Shown in pieces: positions 1 through 9,164 of a stretch of DNA of 64,000 bases. Under the pieces are notes generated by a model that saw only the letters and a program-made list of their open reading frames with translations, was not told the DNA's origin and ran no database searches. Source of the stretch: Iodobacter violaceini (GTDB taxonomy: Bacteria; Pseudomonadota; Gammaproteobacteria; Burkholderiales; Chitinibacteraceae). Where the stretch lies: positions 23,897 through 87,896 of the forward strand of contig NZ_JAAOLX010000014.1 in assembly GCF_011601265.1 (NCBI RefSeq). Direction: 5' to 3'. Numbering within the stretch: position 1 is the first letter of the stretch; each line of letters starts with the position of its first letter. The position numbers and the translations under genes are program-made.

Positions 1-177
1 ATCGAGCTGAGCGTTTGAATCACCATGCAAAGTGATGGTTTCATCTTTTTCGTTTAAATCGACTTTGGCGCTGGTGCCTTTAAAATCAAAGCGATTATTG
101 ATGACGCGTTCAACAGCATCAATCGCGTTTTTAAGGGCGACCATATCGAGTTCGGAGCTGATATCGAAAGAAGGCAT
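1..177 (-). CDS. yajQ: YajQ family nucleotide-binding protein (partial, N-terminal 59 codons)
   Basis: Only the first 59 codons lie in the window; the gene runs off the left edge. The start MPSFDIxSELDM followed by RFDFKGT is the characteristic opening of the YajQ family, whose members bind nucleotides, in some species cyclic di-GMP. A strong Shine-Dalgarno (AAGGAG) sits 6 bases before the ATG. The gene is downstream of ppnP on the same strand, 54 bases away, and may be co-transcribed with it. The family is clear; the ligand in this organism is not known from the sequence. Confidence 0.9.
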   Translation of the reverse strand, partial: MPSFDISSELDMVALKNAIDAVERVINNRFDFKGTSAKVDLNEKDETITLHGDSNAQLD

Positions 178-231
178 GGGCTTCTCCTTTATAGTAAGTA
201 GTGAATTAAAGCTATTTGGGCCGTTTGCTGT

Positions 232-543
232 TTAAGCAAAATGGCAAACATAATGCAGTGTTTCTATCGTTTCAATGTCAAAACTGGAGTTAGCAGGTAC
301 ATTGAAGCTTTGGCCTGCAGTATAGGGGGTGGCTGCAGATTCACCGGCCAGTTTTACATGGCAGAGGCCATCAATGATTTCCATGATCTCTGCAGCGCCG
401 GTGTTAAAAGTTAAAGCAGATGGCAAAATAACGCCGACGGTTTTCTTTTCGCCGCTTGCTAATATGAGGGTGTGAGATACACAGCGCCCGTCAAAATAGA
501 CATTGCCTTTTTTTAATACAGATACATTATCGAATTGCGACAT
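232..543 (-). CDS. ppnP: Pyrimidine/purine nucleoside phosphorylase, PpnP (YaiE) family
   Basis: A 103-residue single-domain cupin, matching the small size of the PpnP/YaiE (DUF1255) family, which cleaves nucleosides with phosphate to base plus ribose-1-phosphate in the cytoplasm. Visible family features are the FDGRCVSHT opening strand, the VGVILPSALTFNTGAAEIMEI core and the FNVPANSSFDI turn, followed by a C-terminal YVCHF strand close to the YLCRY end of the E. coli protein. It lies between a small membrane protein gene and yajQ, all on the minus strand. The Shine-Dalgarno is modest (AAGAG). Confidence 0.9.
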   Translation of the reverse strand: MSQFDNVSVLKKGNVYFDGRCVSHTLILASGEKKTVGVILPSALTFNTGAAEIMEIIDGLCHVKLAGESAATPYTAGQSFNVPANSSFDIETIETLHYVCHFA

Positions 544-553
544 GATTTACTCT

Positions 554-775
554 TTATTTTTGAATGATTTCGGTCAGTACGGTTTTAACAATAAAGCCAA
601 ATACACCGAAGCCTAAGGTGAAAAATAGGACGAGTGAGCCATAGCGGCCGGCTTTAGAGTCAGCTGCTAAGCGATAAATAATAAAACCCATATAAATGAT
701 GAGGCCGGTGCAGAGAATGGATACCGATAAAGTGGTAAATGTTTCCTCTGAAATGTTTTTAAATGCCTCAAGCAT
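554..775 (-). CDS. Small inner-membrane protein, DUF2788-like
   Basis: A 73-residue protein with two hydrophobic membrane segments (about residues 15-38 and 46-68) separated by a short polar loop carrying the ADSKAGRYG motif that I associate with DUF2788 proteins of Neisseriales. I chose the ATG at 775 rather than the upstream ATG at 805 because AAGGGAA precedes it at the right spacing. Function is unknown. It ends 10 bases before ppnP begins, so the two are probably in one transcript. Confidence 0.7.
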   Translation of the reverse strand: MLEAFKNISEETFTTLSVSILCTGLIIYMGFIIYRLAADSKAGRYGSLVLFFTLGFGVFGFIVKTVLTEIIQK

Positions 776-800
776 GGCGTTTCCCTTGGTTCTGTTGACG

Positions 801-829
801 AACAAAGCCGGCAGTAAGCCGGCTTTGTT
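801..829 (-). terminator. Hairpin terminator between argG and the small membrane protein gene
   Basis: A perfect 12-bp stem (AACAAAGCCGGC paired with GCCGGCTTTGTT) with a 5-base loop lies 16 bases after the argG stop. Read on the minus strand the stem ends in a short T-rich stretch, so it most likely ends the argG transcript; its T-rich other end means it could also act on the plus strand. Confidence 0.75.
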
Positions 830-845
830 TTAATCATATCTAAAC

Positions 846-2060
846 TTACGAGCGTAATTTAGCGGCAATTCTCATACGCAATGCATTCAGTTTGATAAAG
901 CCTGCAGCATCAGCCTGATTATAAGCCCCGCCATCGTCTTCAAAGGTAGCAATATTGGCATCAAACAGCGATTCTTTAGAATCACGTCCCACCACAATCA
1001 CATTGCCTTTATAGAGCTTCACGCGCACCCAGCCATTTACATGGGCCTGGCTGGCGTCAATCATGCTTTGCAGCATCAGACGCTCAGGTGCCCACCAGTA
1101 ACCGTTGTAAATCAGGCTGGCATATTTAGGCATCAGCTCGTCTTTCAGGTGAGCCACTTCGCGGTCAAGACAGATGGATTCAATAGCACGGTGCGCTTTA
1201 AGCATAATCGTGCCGCCTGGGGTTTCGTAGCAGCCGCGGCTCTTCATACCCACAAAGCGGTTTTCAACCAGATCAAGACGGCCAATGCCGTGCTTACCAC
1301 CCAGCTGATTGAGTGTGGCCAGTACGGTAGCCGGGCTCATTTTTACGCCGTTGATGCCGGTGATATCGCCTTTTTCATATTCAAGCTCTACATATTCTGC
1401 AGCATCAGGTGCTTTTTCCGGGCTGACAGACCATAGCCACATATCTTCTTCCGGCTCATCGGCAGGGTTTTCTAATACCTGGCCTTCGTAAGAGATATGC
1501 AGCAGGTTGGCATCCATAGAATAAGGGCTGCCGCCATTCTTTTTCTTGGCGATATCTATGCCGTGTTTTTCAGCGTAATCCAGCAGTTTCTCACGGCTGT
1601 TTAAATCCCACTCACGCCATGGCGCAATCACTTTGATGTCCGGGCGCAGGGCGTAATAGCCCAGCTCGAAGCGAACCTGATCATTGCCCTTGCCTGTAGC
1701 GCCGTGGCTGACTGCATCTGCCCCGGTTAAGTTCGCGATTTCAATCTGACGCTTGGCAATCAGCGGGCGGGCAATGGATGTACCCAGCAGGTATTCGCCT
1801 TCGTAAACGGTGTTGGCGCGAAACATGGGGAAGACAAAGTCACGAACGAATTCTTCGCGTAAATCATCAATAAAAATATTCTCTGGCTTAATGCCAAAAT
1901 TCACTGCTTTTTGGCGGGCAGGCTCCAGCTCTTCACCCTGGCCCAGGTCTGCGGTAAAAGTCACCACTTCGCATTGATATGTATCTTGCAACCACTTCAG
2001 AATTACCGAGGTATCGAGGCCACCAGAGTAGGCAAGAACCGCTTTTTTTACGTCAGACAT
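846..2060 (-). CDS. argG: Argininosuccinate synthase
   Basis: Joins citrulline and aspartate with ATP to give argininosuccinate, the penultimate step of arginine synthesis in the cytoplasm. The 404-residue product has the usual length and the N-type ATP pyrophosphatase P-loop SGGLDTS at residues 12-18. Further family blocks are the [10 protein letters not shown] region, the WREWDL motif and the [10 protein letters not shown] segment. The open frame extends upstream, but the ATG at 2060 gives the canonical N-terminus [16 protein letters not shown] and has GGAG in front. It lies 31 bases after a LysE-type exporter gene and in the same direction as argF, so arginine biosynthesis and amino-acid export are probably transcribed together. 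Confidence 0.97.
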   Translation of the reverse strand: MSDVKKAVLAYSGGLDTSVILKWLQDTYQCEVVTFTADLGQGEELEPARQKAVNFGIKPENIFIDDLREEFVRDFVFPMFRANTVYEGEYLLGTSIARPLIAKRQIEIANLTGADAVSHGATGKGNDQVRFELGYYALRPDIKVIAPWREWDLNSREKLLDYAEKHGIDIAKKKNGGSPYSMDANLLHISYEGQVLENPADEPEEDMWLWSVSPEKAPDAAEYVELEYEKGDITGINGVKMSPATVLATLNQLGGKHGIGRLDLVENRFVGMKSRGCYETPGGTIMLKAHRAIESICLDREVAHLKDELMPKYASLIYNGYWWAPERLMLQSMIDASQAHVNGWVRVKLYKGNVIVVGRDSKESLFDANIATFEDDGGAYNQADAAGFIKLNALRMRIAAKLRS

Positions 2061-2091
2061 GAGAACTCCAAGAGGGGGAGAAAGGCAAGGA

Positions 2092-2712
2092 TTAGTGAAA
2101 GAGAGCAAGCCGCGCACCAAAACTGATGAAAAGTACACCGGTCAGGCGAGCCAGCCAACGGCCCAGCCACTGTTTGCCTGCTAGTCGCCTGGAAAGGCCA
2201 GCACCAGCAAAAATTAAAAAGGTCAGATAAGCCAGACTTACGGCTTGTACGATCATGCCAAGTACTACAAAAGTGAGCGGAATCCGGTCATAAGTCGGGT
2301 CCACAAACTGGGGGAAGAATGCCATAAAAAACAAAATTGCTTTCACATTTACAAGCGAAATAGACAGTGCCTGCTTATAAATATGGCCGGACGGTATTTC
2401 AACCGCTTTTTGATTGCCTGCCTGAGGTTTTGGCAGCAGCATTTTGATGCCCATCCATGCTAAATAGGCGGCTCCGGCGTAGCGAACCATATCAAATGCT
2501 GCAGGATGAGTACGCATCAAAGATGCAACACCCACACTGGCGAGTAACATCAGGATTAAATCGCCGGTCACAATGCCTGCGGCGGCAGCATAACCTGCAC
2601 GTACGCCTTGTTTGGCTGCAACAGACAAAGCGAAAATCGAGTTTGGCCCCGGCAATAAAATGATAAATATAGTGCCGAGCAAATAACTGCTTAAATCGGT
2701 AATGCCAAACAT
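2092..2712 (-). CDS. LysE/RhtB family amino-acid exporter
   Basis: A 206-residue inner-membrane protein with about six hydrophobic segments and the family signature [20 protein letters not shown] near residues 22-41, the GxxxGD motif (GIVTGD) near 47-52 and WMGIKM near 86-91. LysE/RhtB proteins export amino acids such as lysine, arginine, homoserine or leucine by proton antiport. Placement between argF and argG in the same direction suggests arginine, ornithine or citrulline as substrate, but that is inference from context only; the family is large and substrates are hard to predict. Confidence 0.88.
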   Translation of the reverse strand: MFGITDLSSYLLGTIFIILLPGPNSIFALSVAAKQGVRAGYAAAAGIVTGDLILMLLASVGVASLMRTHPAAFDMVRYAGAAYLAWMGIKMLLPKPQAGNQKAVEIPSGHIYKQALSISLVNVKAILFFMAFFPQFVDPTYDRIPLTFVVLGMIVQAVSLAYLTFLIFAGAGLSRRLAGKQWLGRWLARLTGVLFISFGARLALFH

Positions 2713-2821
2713 GAAGTGCGATCCTGTATTACTGGGCTATCCGGCGCTGAAAATGCGTCATTTTTTAAATCTTGGTGCTCTAAACGAGGGTAAATGACCA
2801 GTTTTGCTTATTTTTGAGCGT

Positions 2822-3736
2822 TTAGCCCTCTACTTTACCCAGTAATAGATATTCAATCACTGCTTTTTGCGTATGCATGCGATTTTCTGCTTCATCCCAC
2901 ACGACAGATTGCGGGCCATCGATCACTTCAGGATCAACTTCTTCACCGCGATGAGCAGGCAGACAGTGCATAAACATGGCGTTGGCCTTGGCTTGCAGCA
3001 TCACTTTTTCGCTGACCTTGTAGTGCAAAAAGTCTTTTCTGCGCTGCAGTGTTTCACGCTCAAATCCCATTGAGGTGCAAACGTCAGTGGTGACGATGTC
3101 GGCATCTCTGGCGGCCTGATAAGGATCGTAAAAGGTTTCAAAATGCTCAGCGCCGTATTTTTGTCCATCCAGGATGGTCATTTCATAGCCACGCGGGCAG
3201 GCCTGATTGAGCTTAAAGTTAAAAATTTTGGCAGCTTGCAGCCAGGTGCGGGAGATATTATTGCTGTCGCCGATCCATGCCACGGTTTTGCCTTCGATCG
3301 AGCCATTTTTTTCGATATAGGTAAAAATATCGGCCAGAATCTGGCATGGGTGGTATTCATTAGTCAGCCCGTTAATCACAGGGACTAAAGAATTATCGGC
3401 AAAGCGCTCAACAATGCTTTGCTCAAAAGTGCGCACCATCACAATATTGGTCATGCGGCTAATGACTTTTGCCACATCTTCGATCGGCTCGCCACGGCCC
3501 AGCTGGGTGTCTTTTGATTGCAAAAACATCGCATGACCACCGAATTGCGCCATGCCGGCTTCAAAAGAAACGCGGGTGCGGGTCGATGATTTTTCAAAGA
3601 TCATGGCTAAAACTTTGCCAATCAGCGGCTGGTAAAGCTCGCCTGCGGCTAGTTTTGCTTTAAGAATGGCGGCGCGTTTGAACAGGTAATCGTATTCTTC
3701 GCGGGTGAAATCAGTAAATTGCAGATAATGGCGCAT
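2822..3736 (-). CDS. argF: Ornithine carbamoyltransferase
   Basis: Transfers the carbamoyl group of carbamoyl phosphate to ornithine to form citrulline. The 304-residue length is typical. The carbamoyl-phosphate loop KSSTRTR is at residues 49-55, the HPCQ motif near 128-131, and the FMHCLPAHRGEEV block that binds ornithine is near the C-terminus. The start at 3736 gives the usual MRHYLxFxDF opening. It leads a co-directional set argF, LysE-type exporter, argG. A DUF3579-like gene is divergent upstream. Confidence 0.97.
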   Translation of the reverse strand: MRHYLQFTDFTREEYDYLFKRAAILKAKLAAGELYQPLIGKVLAMIFEKSSTRTRVSFEAGMAQFGGHAMFLQSKDTQLGRGEPIEDVAKVISRMTNIVMVRTFEQSIVERFADNSLVPVINGLTNEYHPCQILADIFTYIEKNGSIEGKTVAWIGDSNNISRTWLQAAKIFNFKLNQACPRGYEMTILDGQKYGAEHFETFYDPYQAARDADIVTTDVCTSMGFERETLQRRKDFLHYKVSEKVMLQAKANAMFMHCLPAHRGEEVDPEVIDGPQSVVWDEAENRMHTQKAVIEYLLLGKVEG

Positions 3737-4079
3737 AGGGAACAGTCCGAATGGGCTGCCGGTTCAAAAAAGGATTAACCGTGGTGTGCCCGAAGCTGTG
3801 ATCTGCTGTGCTGTGCACAATTTCTTACAGGTTTTCAAGGCGATGCCAAGGTTATTCATGCAGACCATGCGGCCTTCATTTTTGAAACGGTGTGAGCCAC
3901 TTTGAGAAAAAAACAACCATTATTCAACCGTTTGCAGGCAGCTGGCAAGCTCTGTCAGCTGCTTTTTTTATTATTGGCCAGATATGATCAGTAAGAGTTT
4001 GAGAATTTCTAAGGCAGCAGTTTGGCCTGCGATGGTATAATCTGGTAGATATTCCACCATTAAATACGCTGTTGTTAAA
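3737..4079. other. Divergent intergenic region between argF and the DUF3579-like gene
   Basis: About 340 bases with no convincing coding frame. It should hold the divergent promoters for argF and the DUF3579-like gene. The only definite structure I see is a plus-strand hairpin followed by seven Ts at 3938-3969 (listed separately), which could end a leader transcript or a small RNA. Confidence 0.5.
3938..3969 (+). terminator. Orphan intrinsic terminator or attenuator
   Basis: GCAGCTG and CAGCTGC form a 7-bp stem around an 11-base loop, directly followed by seven Ts. There is no plus-strand gene upstream within the window, so this would end a short transcript starting in the argF upstream region (a small RNA), or act as an attenuator in the leader of the gene at 4080. 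Both are guesses; the hairpin plus T-run itself is plain in the sequence. Confidence 0.5.
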
Positions 4080-4394
4080 ATGATCTGCAATCCATACGAA
4101 ATCATTATTCAGGGCATTACCAGTAATGGGCGTGAATTTCGGCCCAGCGACTGGGCTGATCGCTTGTCTGGCATCCTCAGTACTTTTGGCGTTGATCAGA
4201 AACTTTCTTATGCTCCTTTTGTTCGCCCGATGGTGCACGATAATGTGCGTTGTGTGGCGGTTGATAAGCAGCTTGAGAAAATCGACCCGCGTGTCTTTGA
4301 GTTCCTTATGACCTTTGCCCGCGACAATGACTTGCGCATTGTTGATTGCCGCTCCTTGCTGAGCGAGCATTACGCGGACAAGCCCGCAGAATAA
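4080..4394 (+). CDS. DUF3579-like conserved protein
   Basis: A 104-residue cytoplasmic protein with the pattern I recall for DUF3579: an IIIQGITSNGREFRPSDWADRL opening, a central YAPFVRPMV segment and a C-terminal VCRCVAVDKQLEKIDP-like stretch leading to FLMTFARDNDLRI. Its function is unknown. In betaproteobacteria I recall it next to argF, as here, where it is transcribed divergently. No membrane segment or signal peptide is seen. The family assignment is from memory of the motif. Confidence 0.75.
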   Translation: MICNPYEIIIQGITSNGREFRPSDWADRLSGILSTFGVDQKLSYAPFVRPMVHDNVRCVAVDKQLEKIDPRVFEFLMTFARDNDLRIVDCRSLLSEHYADKPAE

Positions 4395-4687
4395 ACATTC
4401 TGCTTATCGCTGGCCGGACATTGTCTGGCGGCGAATCTTCATTTTCCCCCTCTATTTAGTCCGGTTTGCTGTGCATTGTGCTGCGCAGGTATGGGCTGTT
4501 TGATCCATTCACAAAATGTGTGAATCTTTTGATTCTTGCGATTATTGGCTTGTTGCGTTGCACCAAGTACGTCTATGCTGGAATTAATTGCTTGTTTGCT
4601 GTTGATGCACAGGCTTATAAGTCAGCGGGCTTGCGTAATCAGCACATTTCGGGCGTGGCCATTTTCAATTGATATGAAAGGTGTGTT

Positions 4688-5428
4688 ATGAGACTTAAAG
4701 ATAAAGTTGCGATTATCACAGGTTCCGCCAGCGGGATTGGTCAGGCCACAGCGGTTAAGTTTGCAGCAGAAGGCGCTAAAGTGGTGGTTTGTGATGTAAA
4801 CCAGAGTGGGATTGATGCGGTTGTTTCCAGCCTGGTACAAAGCGGCGCTGTGGCAGTAGGCCATGTGGTGGATGTCACTAATAAAACCCAGATTGCCGAA
4901 ATGGTGGCGGCGGTTAAGGCTCAGTTTGGCCGCATTGATGTGCTGGTGAATAACGCCGGTATTGTGCAGGACGCACAGCTGATCAAAATGACGGAAGAGC
5001 AGTTTGACCGCGTCATTGATATCAATCTGAAAGGCGTTTACAACTGTGCCCGTGCTGTGGTCGATACCATGGTGGAGCAGGGCAGCGGCGTGATATTGAA
5101 TGCCTCTTCCGTCGTTGGCGTATATGGCAACTTTGGACAGACCAATTATGCTGCGGCCAAATTTGGTGTGGTTGGCTTTGTCAAAACATGGGCCAAAGAG
5201 CTGGGTAAAAAAGGCATTCGTGCCAATGCAGTCTGCCCTGGCTTTGTTGCCACCCCTATCCTGAAAGCTATGCCAGAAAAAGTGATCCAGGCCATGGAAG
5301 AGCGTGTTCCCATGAAACGCATGGCAGCCCCTGAAGAAATTGCCAATGTATATGCGTTTTTAGCCAGCGATGAAGCTAGCTATATCAACGGCGCCGCGAT
5401 TGAAGTGACGGGTGGTTTGACGTTGTAA
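4688..5428 (+). CDS. Short-chain dehydrogenase/reductase, FabG-like 3-oxoacyl reductase
   Basis: A 246-residue classical SDR. The cofactor loop TGSASGIG is at residues 11-18, NNAG near 89-92, the catalytic Ser in NASSVVG near 138-142 and Tyr154/Lys158 in NYAAAK. The closest functional class by sequence style is FabG/PhaB (3-oxoacyl-ACP or acetoacetyl-CoA reduction with NAD(P)H). It stands alone: a terminator follows and no fatty-acid or PHA genes adjoin, so it is probably an accessory FabG homologue and not the housekeeping enzyme. AAGG lies upstream of the ATG. Confidence 0.85.
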   Translation: MRLKDKVAIITGSASGIGQATAVKFAAEGAKVVVCDVNQSGIDAVVSSLVQSGAVAVGHVVDVTNKTQIAEMVAAVKAQFGRIDVLVNNAGIVQDAQLIKMTEEQFDRVIDINLKGVYNCARAVVDTMVEQGSGVILNASSVVGVYGNFGQTNYAAAKFGVVGFVKTWAKELGKKGIRANAVCPGFVATPILKAMPEKVIQAMEERVPMKRMAAPEEIANVYAFLASDEASYINGAAIEVTGGLTL

Positions 5429-5485
5429 GTTTGGATGCTTGAATTCCCTGAAATCTGCAGACACAGAGCTAAAGGGAGAATACAA

Positions 5486-5533
5486 AGGGCACTGAGAAAA
5501 CCTGATATTGGTTTTCTCAGTGCCCTCTTTTTT
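5486..5533 (+). terminator. Strong intrinsic terminator after the SDR gene
   Basis: A perfect 17-bp stem (AGGGCACTGAGAAAACC and its complement) with a 7-base loop, followed by CTTTTTT. It is one of the clearest terminators in the window and insulates the SDR gene from the converging copper operon. Confidence 0.9.
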
Positions 5534-5689
5534 GAGCTGCTAATGCAGGGTGGGGCAGGCAGCCCGTGGTGCTGATTAGAGGGCTGAGCTGTTTCGGCCG
5601 TAACCCGCTATTGTGCCGCGGCGGATTACGGCGGGGAAGCTGTTCTTTCTTGATTCGAATTTCAATTGGCCTAAGCTACCCTGTACGTT

Positions 5690-6007
5690 TTACCCCAGTG
5701 TTTTTCCACTGAGCTTTTTAACCACCATCATCAGCTCATCAATCGCCGCATCTCCTTTCCCGTCTTTAATGGCCTGTGCCACACAGCCATGGGCGTGGTT
5801 TTCCAGTAACTGCATGGCGACGGAATCCATGGCGGATTTTATTGCCGAGATTTGCGTCAGCACATCCACGCAGTATCTGTCTTCATCAACCATTTTAATC
5901 ACGCCACGCACCTGGCCTTCGATGCGATTCAGGCGGGAGAGCAGTTTTTGCTTGCCTGGCTGAACCACTTTTGGCCCTTCATCCGGGCAGCAATCAGGCA
6001 AGCTCAA
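5690..6007 (-). CDS. csoR: CsoR-family copper-sensing repressor
   Basis: A 105-residue all-helical DUF156 repressor that should release DNA when it binds Cu(I). The copper triad of true CsoR is present: Cys46 (RYCVD), His71 and Cys75 (HAHGC). The RLNRIEGQVRG helix near 25-35 is the family hallmark. The frame is open up to an ATG at 6031, but I prefer the TTG at 6007, which has GAAGGAG at good spacing inside the end of copZ and gives a normal length. It overlaps the copZ stop by 14 bases, so it is translationally coupled as the last gene of copA-copZ-csoR. A matching operator is at 8368-8386. Confidence 0.88.
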   Translation of the reverse strand: MSLPDCCPDEGPKVVQPGKQKLLSRLNRIEGQVRGVIKMVDEDRYCVDVLTQISAIKSAMDSVAMQLLENHAHGCVAQAIKDGKGDAAIDELMMVVKKLSGKTLG

Positions 6008-6200
6008 AGCCCGCTCCTTCAATGGCCTCACTTAATGTGTCGGTCGTAGTCAGGGCGGCGTTGTGATCGACTTTAGCGATGCCGCTTTCCAAATCAATCG
6101 CCACATGGCTAACGCCGGGCAGGGCGTTTAATACGCCGGTTAAAGTACGTACACAACCCATGCAGGTCATGCCTTCGATTTTAAGTGTGCTGTGTTCCAT
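5994..6200 (-). CDS. copZ: Heavy-metal-associated domain copper chaperone, CopZ-like
   Basis: A 68-residue HMA-fold protein with the metal-binding MTCMGC motif (residues 11-16), the usual size of a CopZ/Atx1 chaperone. It would carry Cu(I) in the cytoplasm to the CopA pump. The ATG at 6200 was chosen because AAGGAG precedes it by 7 bases; the longer open frame upstream lacks this. It starts 36 bases after copA ends and overlaps csoR, so it is the middle gene of a three-gene copper-efflux operon. Confidence 0.9.
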   Translation of the reverse strand: MEHSTLKIEGMTCMGCVRTLTGVLNALPGVSHVAIDLESGIAKVDHNAALTTTDTLSEAIEGAGFELA

Positions 6201-6235
6201 TTTTTGCTCCTTTAAATGTTTCATGATCTGAATTC

Positions 6236-8341
6236 TTACTCTGAAATCCCCGCACTTCTCCACCGTCTCAGCAGCAGAGAATTACTCACTACCGAAACCG
6301 AGCTCAGCGCCATCGCAGCTCCTGCCAGTACCGGGTTGAGCAGGCCGATGGCCGCCATTGGTATACCCAGCGTGTTATAGAAAAACGCGAAGAATAGATT
6401 CTGGCGGATTTTTTTGATGGTGGCGCGGGAGAGGGCAATCGCGTCGCTCACCGCCAGTAAATCGTTATGCAGCAGGGTGATGTCGGCAGCTTCAATCGCC
6501 ACATCGCTGCCCGCACCCATGGCAAAGCTGACCCCGGCTGCGGCGAGTGCAGGGGCGTCGTTTACACCATCGCCAACCATCGCTACTACCTTATTTTGCT
6601 GCTGAATAAACGCAGCCTTGTCTTGCGGGCGCATTAGGGCCTGATGCTGACGGATGCCGCTGGCCTTGGCAATGGCGGCGGCCGTGGCGGGCTGATCACC
6701 AGTCAGCATAACTACTTCTATCCCCATTTTGTGCAAGCGTTTGACGGCTTCTGCCGAGCTGGCTCGTAGCGTATCAGCCAGTGCCAATTGTCCAAGCAAA
6801 AGGCCATTCTTGGCGATGCTGACCAAGGTGTACGGCTGGGTATTTTTTTCTGGCATTTCGCCAGCCCAGCTTGGGATGCCGGCCTTGATTTCACTGCCAT
6901 CGCCAAGCTTTCCCATCACGCCTTGCCCGGGTACAGCTACAAAGTCACTGACAGGCAAGAGTGGCAGAGTGTTGGCGGCCAGGATGGCGTGGGCTAATGG
7001 GTGTTCTGAGCCTTGCTCTAAGCTGGCTGCCAGCTGCAGCAATTCATCTTTGGAGATATCACTTTGTAAACTGATGATCTCCACCACCTTGGCCTGCCCT
7101 GTGGTGAGCGTGCCGGTTTTATCGACCACCAGCATTTCAATTTTGCCCGCATGCTCCAGCGCCGTGGCATTCCTGAATAAAATACCCTGCTTCGCTGCAC
7201 GGCCTATGCCGACTGAGATTGCCGTTGGCGTGGCCAGCCCCAAGGCGCAAGGGCAGGCGATGACCAGGACAGCAACCGCGTGGATCAGTGCGGTAACGGC
7301 GCTATCCCAATACCAAAAACTCCCCAAAAAGGTCAGCACGGCAATCGCCGCTACGATGGGCACAAAGATGCCGGAAATCTGGTCGGCAAGTCGCTGGATA
7401 GGTGCTTTAGAGCCCTGGGCATGGGCCACCAGCCGCACAATTTCTGCTAACTGTGTTTTGCTGCCCACGCTGCTGGCGCGGATTTTGAGCATGCCGCTGC
7501 TGTTTTTTGTGGCAGCAAATACTTTACTGTCGATATTTTTTTCGACCGGCAGGCTTTCGCCGGTCAGCATGCTTTCATCGACTGCAGCCTGGCCCTCGAT
7601 GACTACACCATCGACGGGAATCACTTCGCCGTGGCGCACGATCACGATATCGCCGGGCTTGAGCTGGCCGATGGCTACGTCAATGAGTCCTTCAGCCGTT
7701 TCTACTCTTGCAGTTTTAGGTTGCAGCTTTAAAAGCTCGCTAATCGCCCCAGATGTCTTCTTTTTGGCGCGGCTTTCCAGCCATTTTCCTGCCAGTACCA
7801 GCGTAATAATCACCGCGCTGGCTTCAAAATAAACGTGCTGCTCGTGCAGGCCCAGCAAGGTAACGGAGGCGGACAGGCCATAAGCCATGCTTGTGCCCAG
7901 CGCCACCAGCACATCCATATTTGCTCCGCCATTTTTCAGCGCAAAAAATGCCCCGCGATAAAAGCGCCAGCCCAAAATAAATTGCACTGGTGTAGCCAGC
8001 AGCATCTGCAGCCAGCGCGGCAATAGCTCGGCGTGATCTGTGCTAAACATGCTGGCCATCAGTGGCAGGCTGAGCAGGGCGGCAATAAGCAGCGGCCAGC
8101 GCTCGTCTTTCTCTGCCGCAGCTGGCGTGCTGGCCAGCTCGGCGGTGAACCCTGCGCGGCTGATGGTGGCAATCAGCGATTCGGCGGTGATAGTCGTGTC
8201 GCTACGGCTGATATGCGCAGTTTCAGTCGCAAAGTTAACCTCCGCAGCCACACCTGCCTGGCGATTAAGGATTTTCTCAATCCGAGCCGCACAAGCCGCA
8301 CAAGTCATGCCACCAAGACGAAGTTGGATTTCTGTAGTCAT
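6236..8341 (-). CDS. copA: Cu(I)-exporting P1B-type ATPase
   Basis: A 701-residue inner-membrane copper pump. Order of parts: one N-terminal HMA domain with GMTCAAC (Cys14, Cys17), transmembrane segments from about residue 85, the phosphatase loop with TGES near 270, the transmembrane CPC copper motif near 363-365, the phosphorylated Asp408 in DKTGTLT, the GDGVNDAP hinge near 590, and two final membrane helices. One HMA domain instead of two makes it compact but ordinary for proteobacteria. It is the first gene of copA-copZ-csoR, with a CsoR-type palindrome 27 bases upstream of the start codon. Confidence 0.96.
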   Translation of the reverse strand: MTTEIQLRLGGMTCAACAARIEKILNRQAGVAAEVNFATETAHISRSDTTITAESLIATISRAGFTAELASTPAAAEKDERWPLLIAALLSLPLMASMFSTDHAELLPRWLQMLLATPVQFILGWRFYRGAFFALKNGGANMDVLVALGTSMAYGLSASVTLLGLHEQHVYFEASAVIITLVLAGKWLESRAKKKTSGAISELLKLQPKTARVETAEGLIDVAIGQLKPGDIVIVRHGEVIPVDGVVIEGQAAVDESMLTGESLPVEKNIDSKVFAATKNSSGMLKIRASSVGSKTQLAEIVRLVAHAQGSKAPIQRLADQISGIFVPIVAAIAVLTFLGSFWYWDSAVTALIHAVAVLVIACPCALGLATPTAISVGIGRAAKQGILFRNATALEHAGKIEMLVVDKTGTLTTGQAKVVEIISLQSDISKDELLQLAASLEQGSEHPLAHAILAANTLPLLPVSDFVAVPGQGVMGKLGDGSEIKAGIPSWAGEMPEKNTQPYTLVSIAKNGLLLGQLALADTLRASSAEAVKRLHKMGIEVVMLTGDQPATAAAIAKASGIRQHQALMRPQDKAAFIQQQNKVVAMVGDGVNDAPALAAAGVSFAMGAGSDVAIEAADITLLHNDLLAVSDAIALSRATIKKIRQNLFFAFFYNTLGIPMAAIGLLNPVLAGAAMALSSVSVVSNSLLLRRWRSAGISE

Positions 8342-8367
8342 TTTTCCTCTCCAGTTCGGAATAATAA

Positions 8368-8386
8368 TATACCCATGTAGGGTATA
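8368..8386. promoter_or_regulatory. Putative CsoR operator of the copper operon
   Basis: TATACCC-ATGTA-GGGTATA is a perfect 7+5+7 inverted repeat. TACCC...GGGTA half-sites are the known core of CsoR operators, and the site lies just upstream of copA, in the right place to block its promoter. The link to CsoR is inferred from this match and from csoR being the last gene of the operon. Confidence 0.75.
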
Positions 8387-8436
8387 TTGAAAGCCTTAGA
8401 AAGCACGGGCTGGCTCATACTGGAAAAATAAATTGA

Positions 8437-8449
8437 TTAGGAGTCCTTT
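8437..8449. promoter_or_regulatory. Putative MarR operator, site 1 (upstream of the marR-type gene)
   Basis: TTAGGAGTCCTTT carries the palindromic core AGGA-G-TCCT 33 bases before the regulator's start codon. The same core recurs at 9169-9180 before the next gene, which suggests autoregulation plus control of the downstream pair. Core symmetry is exact, but the flanks here do not pair. Confidence 0.55.
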
Positions 8450-8481
8450 ACAATTCGCACTTCATGTTTTAGGATGTAGGG

Positions 8482-9135
8482 ATGGATACAGAACTTTCAA
8501 CACTTTGGAGTGATACCCCGGCGGGCAGCGAGCGCATTGTCAGTGCCATCTCTCGCATTGCTTCGGTATTGCGCACGGGGGTGTGGCAGTTTGCGACGGC
8601 TGAGGGCTTAAACCACGCTCAAGTGGAAGTCTTAGAAATCTTGCGCTCACGCAGCGAGGGTGTTCGGTTATCGTGGATTGCGCAGCAGCTGGGCGTAACG
8701 GCAGCCAGTGCCAGCGATTCGATTGCCGCTTTGGTGGCCAAAGGGCTGATCGAAAAAGGGCGTGCTGTCGGGGACGGGCGGGCCGTGGCTTTGCGGCTCA
8801 CTTCAGCAGGGCAGGCGCTGGCTTTAAAAATTGTGGATGCTACGGGTTTTGCGCTGGAGGCTGTCGGGCGTTTACCTCCGCCTAAGCAAGAGCAATTGTT
8901 TTCATCCCTGCTGGCTTTGATTGGGCAGCTGCAGCAAACAGAGCGTTTTCCTGAATTACGCGCCTGCCTTAGCTGCCAGCATTTTGCGGCCAATGTGCAT
9001 GCAAATAGCATTGCGCCGCATCATTGCCGCTTGGTTGATGCACCATTGTCAGTGGCCTTGCTGCGGCTTGATTGCCCTGAGCATATTCAGGCAGAGCCTG
9101 TGATTGCCCGGCAAAATTGGGAAAAAATGGAATAG
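8482..9135 (+). CDS. MarR-family regulator with Cys/His-rich C-terminal tail
   Basis: A 217-residue protein: an N-terminal MarR winged-helix domain (about residues 20-150; the recognition region is RLSWIAQQLGVTAASASDSIAAL, followed by the wing near GDGRAVALRLT) and a tail rich in Cys and His: Cys162, Cys165, His167, His180, His181, Cys182, Cys198 and His201. The tail spacing suggests metal binding or thiol-redox sensing. The gene is followed by an AhpD-like protein and a thioredoxin-fold protein, and a shared palindrome precedes both, so it is probably a repressor of that pair. The inducer is unknown. Confidence 0.85.
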   Translation: MDTELSTLWSDTPAGSERIVSAISRIASVLRTGVWQFATAEGLNHAQVEVLEILRSRSEGVRLSWIAQQLGVTAASASDSIAALVAKGLIEKGRAVGDGRAVALRLTSAGQALALKIVDATGFALEAVGRLPPPKQEQLFSSLLALIGQLQQTERFPELRACLSCQHFAANVHANSIAPHHCRLVDAPLSVALLRLDCPEHIQAEPVIARQNWEKME

Positions 9136-9164
9136 CAGCAGTAGCGCTATTTTTTTTAATCTAA

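Noticed and set aside
3924..4370. Minus-strand frame opposite the DUF3579-like gene
   Set aside because: It is antisense to a gene with a recognised family; its sequence has no domain features.
6729..7832. Long 367-codon plus-strand frame opposite copA
   Set aside because: Exact antisense of the copA core; copA has every P-type ATPase motif, so this is a shadow.
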